Of a stretch of DNA of 64,000 nt, positions 53,722-64,000 are shown piece after piece. Below the pieces are notes generated by a model that saw only the letters and a list, made by a program, of their open reading frames with translations, made no database searches and was not told where the DNA came from. A program made the translations under genes and the position numbers. The DNA comes from Heracleum sosnowskyi (taxonomy: Eukaryota > Streptophyta > Magnoliopsida > Apiales > Apiaceae), in the NCBI GenBank assembly GCA_030848705.1, contig JAUIZM010000026.1, positions 1,178,001-1,242,000 of the forward strand, written 5' to 3'. How positions within the stretch are numbered: the stretch's first letter is position 1; each line of letters starts with the position of its first letter.

Positions 53722-55231
53722 TTCATTTGGGGATGTCCGTGCATGAATCGCAGCAGAAACCAGGGGACGCCCGATTACGTATACCTCTAAAGGGAGGTAT
53801 ACCAGGAAAATGGAGAAAAATTGAAGCGGGCCGTTTTGTGGATATTTTCTCATAGCTTGACCCTATGGGTTTATAGAATTGCACAAAAGTTCATTTGGGG
53901 ATGTCCGTGCATGAATCCGAGCAGATACCAGGGGACGCCCGATTACGTATACCTCTAAAGGGAGGTATACCAGGAAAATGGGGAAAAATTGAAGCGGGCC
54001 ATTTTTGGATATTTTCTCATAGCTTGACCCTTTGGGTTTATAGAATTGTAGAAAAGTTCATTTGGGGATGTCCGTGCATGAATCGGAGCAGATACCAGGG
54101 GACGCCCGATTACGTATACCTCTAAAGGGTGGTATACCAGGAAAATGTAGAAAAATTGAAACCGACCCTTTTTTGGATATTTTCTCGTAGCTTGACCCTA
54201 TGGGTTTATAGAATTGCATAAAAGTTCATTTGGGGATGTCCGTGCATGAATCGGAGCAGATACCAGGGGACGCCCGATTACGTATACCTCTAAAGGGAGG
54301 TATACCAGGAAAATGGGGAAAAATTGAAGCGGGCCGTTTTGTGGATATTTTCTCATAGCTTGACCCTATGGGTTTATAGAATTGCACAAAAGTTCATTTG
54401 GGGATGTCCGTGCATGAATCGGTGCAGATACCAGGGGACGCCCGATTACGTATACCTCTAAAGGGAGGTATACCAGGAAAATGGGGAAAAATTGAAGCGG
54501 GCCATTTTTGGATATTTTCTCATAGCTTGACCCTTTGGGTTTATAGAATTATAGAAAAGTTCATTTGGGGATGTCCGTGCATGAATCGGAGCAGATACCA
54601 GGGGACGCCCGATTACGTATTCCTCTAAAGGGAGGTATACAAGGAAAATGGAGAAAAATTGAAGCGGGCCGTTTTGTGGATATTTTCTCATAGCTTGACC
54701 CTATGGGTTTATAGAATTGCAGAAAAGTTCATTTGGGGATGTCCGTGCATGAATCGCAGCAGATACCAGGGGACGCTCGATTACGTATACCTCTAAAGGG
54801 AGGTATACAAAGAAAATGGAGAAAAATTGAAGCGGGCCGTTTTGTGGATATTTTCTCATAGCTTGACCCGATGGGTTTATAGAATTGCACAAAAGTTCAT
54901 TTGGGGATGTCCGTGCATGAATCGGTGCAGATACCAGGGGACGCCCGATTACGTATACCTCTAAAGGGAGGTATACCAGGAAAATGGAGAAAAATTGAAG
55001 CGGGCCATTTTGTGGATATTTTCTCATAGCTTGACCCTATGGGTTTATAGAATTGCAAAAAAGTTCATTTGGGGATGTCCGTGCATGAATCGCAGCAGAA
55101 ACCAGGGGACGCCCGATTACGTATACCTCTAAAGGGAGGTATACCAGGAAAATGGAGAAAAATTGAAGCGGGCCGTTTTGTGGATATTTTCTCATAGCTT
55201 GACCTTATTGGTTTATAGAATTGCACAAAAG
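53722..55231 (+). repeat. 9-unit stretch E F G H A B C D E
   Basis: Units start at 53722, 53890, 54057, 54225, 54393, 54560, 54728, 54896 and 55064. It repeats 51038-52547 at an offset of 2684, so 52548-55231 behaves as a 16-mer. The preceding unit (53554) pairs CCAGGTGACG with CCCGATGGG and GCAAAAAAG, a hybrid marking the crossover that shortened the 29-mer. Confidence 0.88.
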
Positions 55232-57411
55232 TTCATTTGGGGATGTCCGTGCATGAATCCGAGCAGATACCAGGGGACGCCCGATTACGTATACCTCTAA
55301 AGGGAGGTATACCAGGAAAATGGGGAAAAATTGAAGCGGGCCCTTTTTGGATATTTTCTCATAGCTTGACCCTTTGGGTTTATAGAATTGTAGAAAAGTT
55401 CATTTGGGGATGTCCGTGCATGAATCGGAGCAGATACCAGGGGACGCCCGATTACGTATACCTCTAAAGGGAGGTATACAAGGAAAATGGAGAAAAATTG
55501 AAGCCGGCCGTTTTGTGGATATTTTCTCATAGCTTGACCCTATGGGTTTATAGAATTGCAGAAAAGTTCATTTGGGGATGTCCGTGCATGAATCGCAGCA
55601 GATACCAGGGGACGCCCGATTACGTATACCTCTAAAGGGAGGTATACCAGGAAAATGGGGAAAAATTGAAGCGGGCCATTTTTGGATATTTTCTCATAGC
55701 TTGACCCTTTGGGTTTATAGAATTGTAGAAAAGTTCATTTGGGGATGTCCGTGCATGAATCGGAGCAGATACCAGGGGACGCCCGATTACGTATTCCTCT
55801 AAAGGGAGGTATACAAGGAAAATGGAGAAAAATTGAAGCGGGCCGTTTTGTGGATATTTTCTCATAGCTTGACCCCATGGGTTTATAGAATTGCAGAAAA
55901 GTTCATTTGGGGATGTCCGTGCATGAATCGGAGCAGATACTAGGGGACGCTCGATTACGTATACCTCTAAAGGGAGGTATACAAGGAAAATGGAGAAAAA
56001 TTGAAGCGGGTCGTTTTGTGGATATTTTCTCATAGCTTGACCCGATGGGTTTATAGAATTGCACAAAAGTTCATTTGGGGATGTCCGTGCATGAATCGGT
56101 GCAGATACTAGGGGACGCCCGATTACGTATACCTCTAAAGGGAGGTATACCAGAAAAATGGAGAAAAATTGAAGCGGGCCGTTTTGTGGATATTTTCTCA
56201 TAGCTTGACCCTATGGGTTTATTGAATTGCAGAAAAGTTCATTTGGGGATGTCCGTGCATGAATCGCAGCAGAAACCAGGTGACGCCCGATTACGTATAC
56301 CTCTAAAGGGAGGTATACCAGGAAAATGGAGAAAAATTGAAGCGGGCCGTTTTGTTGATATTTTCTCATAGCTTGACCCTATGGGTTTATAGAATTGCAC
56401 AAAAGTTCATTTGGGGATGTCCGTGCATGAATCGGTGCAGATACCAGGGGACGCCCGATTACGTATACCTCTAAAGGGAGGTATACCAGGAAAATGGGGA
56501 AAAATTGAAGCGGGCCATTTTTGGATATTTTCTCATAGCTTGACCCTTTGGGTTTATAGAATTGTAGAAAAGTTCATTTGGGGATGTCCGTGCATGAATT
56601 GGAGCAGATACCAGGGGACGCCCGATTACGTATACCTCTAAAGGGAGGTATACCAGGAAAATGGGGAAAAATTGAAGCGGGCCGTTTTGTGGATATTTTC
56701 TCATAGCTTGACCCTATGGGTTTATAGAATTGCACAAAAGTTCATTTGGGGATGTCCGTGCATGAATCGGTGCAGATACCAGGGGACGCCCGATTACGTA
56801 TACCTCTAAAGGGAGGTATACCAGGAAAATGGGGAAAAATTGAAGCGGGCCATTTTTGGATATTTTCTCATAGCTTGACCCTTTGGGTTTATAGAATTGT
56901 AGAAAAGTTCATTTGGGGATGTCTGTGCATGAATCGGAGCAGATACCAGGGGACGCCCGATTACGTATACCTCTAAAGGGAGGTATACAAGGAAAATGGA
57001 GAAAAATTGAAGCGGGCCGTTTTGTGGATATTTTCTCATAGCTTGACCCGATGGGTTTATAGAATTGCACAAAAGTTCATTTGGGGATGTCCGTGCATGA
57101 ATCGGTGCAGATACCATGGGACGCCCGATTACGTATACCTCTAAAGGGAGGTATACCAGGAAAATGGAGAAAAATTGAAGCGGGCCGTTTTGTGGATATT
57201 TTCTCATAGCTTGACCCTATGGGTTTATAGAATTGCAAAAAAGTTCATTTGGGGATGTCCGTGCATGAATCGCAGCAGAAACCAGGGGACGCCCGATTAC
57301 GTATACCTCTAAAGGGAGGTATACCAGGAAAATGGAGAAAAATTGAAGCGGGCCGTTTTGTGGATATTTTCTCATAGCTTGACCCTATAGGTTTATAGAA
57401 TTGCACAAAAG
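55232..57411 (+). repeat. 13-unit stretch: end of 29-mer module plus H2-type units
   Basis: F (55232, CCCTTTTTGG), B*, Q'', B, C, D, E, then A (56406), H2 (56573), A (56741), BC (56908), D (57076) and E (57244). The B unit at 55734 ends in CCCCATGGG instead of CCCTATGGG, which removes a periodic minus-strand stop triplet. D at 57076 has ATACCATGGG but keeps GGGAGG, unlike its relatives at 44831, 49528 and 50870. Confidence 0.87.
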
Positions 57412-59254
57412 TTCATTTGGGGATGTCCGTGCATGAATCCGAGCAGATACCAGGGGACGCCCGATTACGTATACCTCTAAAGGGAGGTATACCAGGAAAA
57501 TGGGGAAAAATTGAAGCGGGCCATTTTTGGATATTTTCTCATAGCTTGACCCTTTGGGTTTATAGAATTGTAGAAAAGTTCATTTGGGGATGTCCGTGCA
57601 TGAATCGGAGCAGATACCAGGGGACGCCCGATTACGTATACCTCTAAAGGGAGGTATACAAGGAAAATGGAGAAAAATTGAAGCCGGCCGTTTTTTGGAT
57701 ATTTTCTCATAGCTTGACCCTATGGGTTTATAGAATTGCAGAAAAGTTCATTTGGGGATGTCCGTGCATGAATCGCAGCAGATACCAAGGGACGCCCGAT
57801 TACGTATACCTCTAAAGGGAGGTATACCAGGAAAATGTGGAAAAATTGAAGCGGGCCGTTTTTGGATATTTTCTCATAGCTTGACCCTTTGGGTTTATAG
57901 AATTGCACAAAAGTTCATTTGGGGATGTCCGTGCATGAATCCGAGCAGATACCAGGGGACGCCCGATTACGTATACCTCTAAAGGGAGGTATACCAGGAA
58001 AATGGGGAAAAATTGAAGCGGGCCATTTTTGGATATTTTCTCATAGCTTGACCCTTTGGGTTTATAGAATTGTAGAAAAGTTCATTTGGGGATGTCCGTG
58101 CATGAATCGGAGCAGATACCAGGGGACGCCCGATTACGTATACCTCTAAAGGGAGGTATACAAGGAAAATGGAGAAAAATTGAAGCCGGCCGTTTTGTGG
58201 ATATTTTCTCATAGCTTGACCCTATGGGTTTATAGAATTGCAGAAAAGTTCATTTGGGGATGTCCGTGCATGAATCGCAGCAGATACCAGGGGACGCCCG
58301 ATTACGTATACCTCTAAAGGGAGGTATACCAGGAAAATGGGGAAAAATTGAAGCGGGCCATTTTTGGATATTTTCTCATAGCTTGACCCTTTGGGTTTAT
58401 AGAATTGTAGAAAAGTTCATTTGGGGATGTCCGTGCATGAATTGGAGCAGATACCAGGGGACGCCCGATTACGTATACCTCTAAAGGGAGGTATACCAGG
58501 AAAATGGGGAAAAATTGAAGCGGGCCGTTTTGTGGATATTTTCTCATAGCTTGACCCTATGGGTTTATAGAATTGCACAAAAGTTCATTTGGGGATGTCC
58601 GTGCATGAATCGGTGCAGATACTAGGGGACGCCCGATTACGTATACCTCTAAAGGGAGGTATACCAGGAAAATGGGGAAAAATTGAAGCGGGCCATTTTT
58701 GGATATTTTCTCATAGCTTGACCCTTTGGGTTTATAGAATTGTAGAAAAGTTCATTTGGGGATGTCCGTGCATGAATCGGAGCAGATACCAGGGGACGCC
58801 CGATTACGTATACCTCTAAAGGGAGGTATACAAGGAAAATGGAGAAAAATTGAAGCGGGCCGTTTTGTGGATATTTTCTCATAGCTTGACCCGATGGGTT
58901 TATAGAATTGCACAAAAGTTCATTTGGGGATGTCCGTGCATGAATCGGTGCAGATACCAGGGGACGCCCGATTACGTATACCTCTAAAGGGAGGTATACC
59001 AGGAAAATGGAGAAAAATTGAAGCGGGCCGTTTTGTGGATATTTTCTCATAGCTTGACCCTATGGGTTTATAGAATTGCAAAAAAGTTCATTTGGGGATG
59101 TCCGTGCATGAATTGCAGCAGAAACCAGGGGACGCCCGATTACGTATACCTCAAAAGGGAGGTATACCAGGAAAATGGAGAAAAATTGAAGCCGGCCGTT
59201 TTGTGGATATTTTCTCATAGCTTGACCCTATGGGTTTATAGAATTGCACAAAAG
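57412..59254 (+). repeat. 11-unit mosaic stretch
   Basis: Units: F (57412), B* (57579), Q' (57747), F (57914), B* (58081), Q'' (58249), H2 (58416), A (58584, ATACTAGG), BC (58751), D (58919) and E (59087). It mixes modules found separately at 7.5-12.6 kb and 44-51 kb. E at 59087 has AATTGCAG, CCTCAAAAGG in the loop and GAAGCCGG, a combination seen nowhere else. Confidence 0.85.
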
Positions 59255-61600
59255 TTCATTTGGGGATGTCCGTGCATGAATCCGAGCAGATACCAGGGGA
59301 CGCCCGATTACGTATACCTCTAAAGGGAGGTATACCAGGAAAATGGGGAAAAATTGAAGCGGGCCATTTTTGGATATTTTCTCATAGCTTGACCCTTTGG
59401 GTTTATAGAATTGTAGAAAAGTTCATTTGGGGATGTTCGTGCATGAATCGGAGCAGATACCAGGGGACGCCCGATTACGTATACCTCTAAAGGGAGGTAT
59501 ACAAGGAAAATGGAGAAAAATTGAAGCCGGCCGTTTTGTGGATATTTTCTCATAGCTTGACCCTATGGGTTTATAGAATTGCAGAAAAGTTCATTTGGGG
59601 ATGTCCGTGCATGAATCGCAGCAGATACCAGGGGACGCCCGATTACGTATACCTCTAAAGGGAGGTATACCAGGAAAATGTGGAAAAATTGAAGCGGGCC
59701 GTTTTTGGATATTTTCTCATAGCTTGACCCTTTGGGTTTATAGAATTGTAGAAAAGTTCATTTGGGGATGTCCGTGCATGAATCCGAGCAGATACCAGGG
59801 GACGCCCGATTACGTATACCTCTAAAGGGAGGTATACCAGGAAAATGGGGAATAATTGAAGCGGGCCATTTTTGGATATTTTCTCATAGCTTGACCCTTT
59901 GGGTTTATAGAATTGTAGAAAAGTTCATTTGGGGATGTCCGTGCATGAATCGGAGCAGATACCAGGGGACGCCCGATTACGTATACCTCTAAAGGGTGGT
60001 ATACCAGGAAAATGTAGAAAAATTGAAACCGGCCCTTTTTTGGATATTTTCTCGTAGCTTGACCCTATGGGTTTATAGAATTGCATAAAAGTTCATTTGG
60101 GGATGTCCGTGCATGAATCGGAGCAGATTCCAGGGGACGCCTGATTACGTATACCTCTAAAGGGAGGTATACCAGGAAAATGGGGAAAAATTGAAGCGGG
60201 CCGTTTTGTGGATATTTTCTCATAGCTTGACCCTATGGGTTTATAGAATTGCACAAAAGTTCATTTGGGGATGTCCGTGCATGAATCGGTGCAGATACCA
60301 GGGGACGCCCGATTACGTATACCTCTAAAGGGAGGTATACCAGGAAAATGGGGAAAAATTGAAGCGGGCCATTTTTGGATATTTTCTCATAGCTTGACCC
60401 TTTGGGTTTATAGAATTGTAGAAAAGTTCATTTGGGGATGTCCGTGCATGAATCGGAGCAGATACCAGGGGACGCCCGATTACGTATTCCTCTAAAGGGA
60501 GGTATACAAGGAAAATGGAGAAAAATTGAAGCGGGCCGTTTTGTGGATATTTTCTCATAGCTTGACCCTATGGGTTTATAGAATTGCAGAAAAGTTCATT
60601 TGGGGATGTCTGTGCATGAATCGCAGCAGATACCAGGGGACGCTCAATTACGTATACCTCTAAAGGGAGGTATACAAAGAAAATGGAGAAAAATTGAAGC
60701 GGGCCGTTTTGTGGATATTTTCTCATAGCTTGACCCGATGGGTTTATAGAATTGCACAAAAGTTCATTTGGGGATGTCCGTGCATGAATCGGTGCAGATA
60801 CCAGGGGACGCCCGATTACGTATACCTCTAAAGGGAGGTATACCAGGAAAATGGAGAAAAATTGAAGCGGGCCATTTTGTGGATATTTTCTCATAGCTTG
60901 ACCCTATGGGTTTATAGAATTGCAAAAAAGTTCATTTGGGGATGTCCGTGCATGAATCGCAGCAGAAACCAGTGGACGCCCGATTACGTATACCTCTAAA
61001 GGGAGGTATACCAGGAAAATGGAGAAAAATTGAAGCGGGCCATTTTGTGGATATTTTCTCATAGCTTGACCCTATGGGTTTATAGAATTGCACAAAAGTT
61101 CATTTGGGGATGTCCGTGCATGAATCCGAGCAGATACCAGGGGACGCCCGATTACGTATACCTCTAAAGGGAGGTATACCAGGAAAATGGGGAAAAATTG
61201 AAGCGGGCCATTTTTGGATATTTTCTCATAGCTTGACCCTTTGGGTTTATAGAATTGTAGAAAAGTTCATTTGGGGATGTCCGTGCATGAATCGGAGCAG
61301 ATACCAGGGGACGCCCGATTACGTATACCTCTAAAGGGAGGTATACAAGGAAAATGGAGAAAAATTGAAGCCGGCCGTTTTGTGGATATTTTCTCATAGC
61401 TTGACCCTATGGGTTTATAGAATTGCAGAAAAGTTCATTTGGGGATGTCCGTGCATGAATCGCAGCAGATACCAGGGGACGCCCGATTACGTATACCTCT
61501 AAAGGGAGGTATACCAGGAAAATGGGGAAAAATTGAAGCGGGCCATTTTTGGATATTTTCTCATAGCTTGACCCTTTGGGTTTATAGAATTGTAGAAAAG
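59255..61600 (+). repeat. 14-unit module shared with 8393-10736
   Basis: Order F, B*, Q' (ATGTGGAA), F (GGGGAATAATT), G, H (CCTGATT), A, B, C (ACAAAGAAAATGG), D (CCATTTTGTGG), E, F, B*, Q''. The same fourteen units in the same order with the same marks occupy 8393-10736. Private changes include GATGTTCGTGC near 59436, GCAGATTCC near 60125, GTCTGTGC with GCTCAATT in C, and CCAGTGGACG in E. Confidence 0.88.
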
Positions 61601-64000
61601 TTCATTTGGGGATGTCCGTGCATGAATCGGAGCAGATACCAGGGGACGCCCGATTACGTATTCCTCTAAAGGGAGGTATACAAGGAAAATGGAGAAAAAT
61701 TGAAGCGGGCCGTTTTGTGGATATTTTCTCATAGCTTGACCCTATGGGTTTATAGAATTGCAGAAAAGTTCATTTGGGGATGTCCGTGCATGAATCGGAG
61801 CAGATACCAGGGGACGCTCGATTACGTATACCTCTAAAGGGAGGTATACAAGGAAAATGGAGAAAAATTGAAGCGGGTCGTTTTGTGGATATTTTCTCTT
61901 AGCTTGACCCGATGGGTTTATAGAATTGCACAAAAGTTCATTTGGGGATGTCCGTGCATGAATCGGTGCAGATACCAGGGGACGCCCGATTACGTATACC
62001 TCTAAAGGGAGGTATACCAGAAAAATGGAGAAAAATTGAAGCGGGCCGTTTTGTGGATATTTTCTCATAGCTTGACCCTATGGGTTTATTGAATTGCAGA
62101 AAAGTTCATTTGGGGATGTCCGTGCATGAATCGCAGCAGAAACCAGGGGACGCCCGATTACGTATACCTCTAAAGGGAGGTATACCAGGAAAATGGAGAA
62201 AAATTGAAGCGGGCCGTTTTGTTGATATTTTCTCATAGCTTGACCCTATGGGTTTATAGAATTGCACAAAAGTTCATTTGGGGATGTCCGTGCATGAATC
62301 GGTGCAGATACCAGGGGACGCCCGATTACGTATACCTCTAAAGGGATACCAGGAAAATGGGGAAAAATTGAAGCGGGCCATTTTTGGATATTTTCTCATA
62401 GCTTGACCCTTTGGGTTTATAGAATTGTAGAAAAGTTCATTTGGGGATGTCCGTGCATGAATTGGAGCAGATACCAGGGGACGCCCGATTACGTATACCT
62501 CTAAAGGGAGGTATACCAGGAAAATGGGGAAAAATTGAAGCGGGCCGTTTTGTGGATATTTTCTCATAGCTTGACCCTATGGGTTTATAGAATTGCACAA
62601 AAGTTCATTTGGGGATGTCCGTGCATGAATCGGTGCAGATACCAGGGGACGCCCGATTACGTATACCTCTAAAGGGAGGTATACCAGGAAAATGGGGAAA
62701 AATTGAAGCGGGCCATTTTTGGATATTTTCTCATAGCTTGACCCTTTGGGTTTATAGAATTGTAGAAAAGTTCATTTGGGGATGTCCGTGCATGAATCGG
62801 AGCAGATACCAGGGGACGCCCGATTACGTATTCCTCTAAAGGGAGGTATACAAGGAAAATGGAGAAAAATTGAAGCGGGCCGTTTTGTGGATATTTTCTC
62901 ATAGCTTGACCCTATGGGTTTATAGAATTGCAGAAAAGTTCATTTGGGGATGTCCGTGCATGAATCGGAGCAGATACCAGGGGACGCTCGATTACGTTTA
63001 CCTCTAAAGGGAGGTATACAAGGAAAATGGAGAAAAATTGAAGCGGGTCGTTTTGTGGATATTTTCTCATAGCTTGACCCGATGGGTTTATAGAATTGCA
63101 CAAAAGTTCATTTGGGGATGTCCGTGCATGAATCGGTGCAGATACCAGGGGACGCCCGATTACGTATACCTCTAAAGGGAGGTATACCAGAAAAATGGAG
63201 AAAAATTGAAGCGGGCCGTTTTGTGGATATTTTCTCATAGCTTGACCCTATGGGTTTATTGAATTGCAGAAAAGTTCATTTGGGGATGTCCGTGCATGAA
63301 TCGCAGCAGAAACCAGGGGACGCCCGATTACGTATACCTCTAAAGGGAGGTATACCAGGAAAATGGAGAAAAATTGAAGCGGGCCGTTTTGTTGATATTT
63401 TCTCATAGCTTGACCCTATGGGTTTATAGAATTGCACAAAAGTTCATTTGGGGATGTCCGTGCATGAATCGGTGCAGATACCAGGGGACGCCCGATTACG
63501 TATACCTCTAAAGGGAGGTATACCAGGAAAATGGGGAAAAATTGAAGCGGGCCATTTTTGGATATTTTCTCATAGCTTGACCCTTTGGGTTTATAGAATT
63601 GTAGAAAAGTTCATTTGGGGATGTCCGTGCATGACTTGGAGCAGATACCAGGGGACGCCCGATTACGTATACCTCTAAAGGGAGGTATACCAGGAAAATG
63701 GGGAAAAATTGAAGCGGTCCGTTTTGTGGATATTTTCTCATAGCTTGACCCTATGGGTTTATAGAATTGCACAAAAGTTCATTTGGGGATGTCCGTGCAT
63801 GAATCGGAGCAGATACCAGGGGACGCCCGATTACGTATACCTCTAAAGGGAGGTATACCAGGAAAATGGGGAAAAATTGAAGCGGGACGTTTTTGGATAT
63901 TTTCTCATAGCTTGACCCTTTGGGTTTATAGAATTGTAGAAAAGTTCATTTGGGGATGTCCGTGCATGAATCGGAGCAGATACCAGGGGACGCTCGATTA
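61601..64000 (+). repeat. 14 complete units plus 56-bp partial at right edge
   Basis: B C D E (61601-62272), A (62273, 4 bp shorter), H2 (62436), A B C D E (62604-63442), A (63443), H2-like (63610, ATGACTTGG) and a 167-bp unit at 63778 with CGGGACGTTTTTGG. The partial unit at 63945 ends in GCTCGATTA, so the array continues past the window. C at 62939 has TTACGTTTACC, breaking the left arm of its dyad. Confidence 0.88.
62273..62435 (+). repeat. 163-bp A unit with 4-bp loss in the dyad
   Basis: The usual AAAGGGAGGTATACC reads AAAGGGATACC near 62341, removing four bases from the right arm of the inverted repeat. This is the shortest near-complete unit seen in the window. It is one of very few indels outside the standard 167/168 site. 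Confidence 0.92.

Larger units (their letters stand above)
1..64000 (+). repeat. Satellite DNA array, 167/168-bp unit, fills the window
   Basis: The motif TTCATTTGGGGATGTCCGTG recurs every 167 or 168 bases from base 1 to the right edge, always on the plus strand. I count 381 complete units, one 45-bp remnant and a terminal 56-bp partial unit. No stretch of unrelated sequence, mobile element or strand switch was seen. Units differ at a limited set of diagnostic sites and these differences are ordered into higher-order repeats. Such homogeneous kilobase arrays of nucleosome-sized units are typical of eukaryotic centromeric or heterochromatic satellites. The centromere assignment is inferred and the species is unknown. 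I do not recognise the unit as a named satellite. Confidence 0.97.

Noticed and set aside
1..64000. Many 62-189-codon open frames on both strands
   Set aside because: They are the same few peptides repeated at the satellite period, exist on both strands of the same DNA, and appear or vanish with single class-specific bases. No independent gene signals accompany them, so no CDS is called.
1..64000. CRISPR array
   Set aside because: Repeats are contiguous 167/168-bp units with no unique spacers and no cas genes.
1..64000. Human alpha satellite or Arabidopsis 178-bp centromere repeat
   Set aside because: The length is near both, but the unit sequence does not resemble either as I know them.
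1..64000. Telomere-like CCCTATGGG / GGGTTTATAG
   Set aside because: It occurs once per 168 bp, is not tandem at 6-7 bp, and is varied to CCCGATGGG and CCCTTTGGG by class.
1..64000. RNA polymerase III promoter or tRNA-derived unit (TAGCTTGACCC resembles an A box)
   Set aside because: No matching B box, cloverleaf or T-run terminator at the right spacing was found.
1..64000. Rho-independent terminators from the hairpin in each unit
   Set aside because: The hairpin is followed by CAGGAAAATGG, not a T-run, and a bacterial context is not supported.

Overview
The whole 64-kb window is one uninterrupted tandem array of a single satellite DNA. The unit is 168 bp, or 167 bp in some classes, and every copy lies head-to-tail in the same orientation. 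I count 381 complete units, one 45-bp remnant (11407-11451) and a 56-bp partial unit at the right edge. Base 1 falls exactly on the phase used here (units begin TTCATTTGGGG). I see no protein-coding gene, RNA gene, transposon, inversion or non-satellite spacer, and neither end of the array is in the window. This points to a eukaryotic chromosome, most likely a centromeric or other constitutive heterochromatin block. The kingdom and species cannot be fixed: the unit is not human alpha satellite or the Arabidopsis 178-bp repeat as I know them, and a plant is only a guess. The unit is about 45% GC (75 of 168 bases in a representative copy).

Units fall into recurring classes, named here for reference. 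A: GGTGCAG near base 31, CCATTTTTGG, CTTTGGG, 167 bp. B: GTATTCC, ACAAGG, CTATGGG, CAGAAAAG. C: GCTCGATT and CCCGATGGG. D: GGTGCAG with CTATGGG. E: GCAGCAGAAACC. F: CCGAGCAG, CCATTTTTGG, 167 bp. G: GGGTGG, ATGTAGAA, CTCGTAGC, CATAAAAG. H: ATGGGGAA with CCGTTTTG, CACAAAAG. Further types are B* (B-like with GAAGCCGG or GAAACCGG), Q' and Q'' (GCAGCAG plus the short 167-bp form; Q' has ATGTGGAA), H2 (H-like with AATTGGAG) and BC (5' half B, 3' half C).

Layout: 169-4869 is a 10-mer higher-order repeat (HOR) with one 8-mer deletion copy. 4870-12626 holds 8-mers (A-B-C-D-E-F-G-H, 1342 bp) and 11- to 12-mer derivatives, with a sharp illegitimate junction at 11451. 12627-13803 is a stray piece of the 10-mer. 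13804-19001 holds 7- and 8-mers. 19002-26549 is three tandem 15-mers of 2516 bp. 26550-34432 mixes 8-mers and a 15-mer, giving a 3858-bp (23-mer) super-period. 34433-53721 has repeats of 4864, 4864, 4697 and 4864 bp (29-, 29-, 28- and 29-mers). 53722-64000 is a mosaic of these modules, including one also found about 50.9 kb to the left.

Nothing here works as a set of genes. The structure worth attention is the nested HOR hierarchy, a 9-bp-arm inverted repeat (GTATACCTC / GAGGTATAC) in nearly every unit whose mismatches sit in fixed unit classes, and a unit length close to a chromatosome. Long open frames arise because 168 is a multiple of 3; I do not call them genes.
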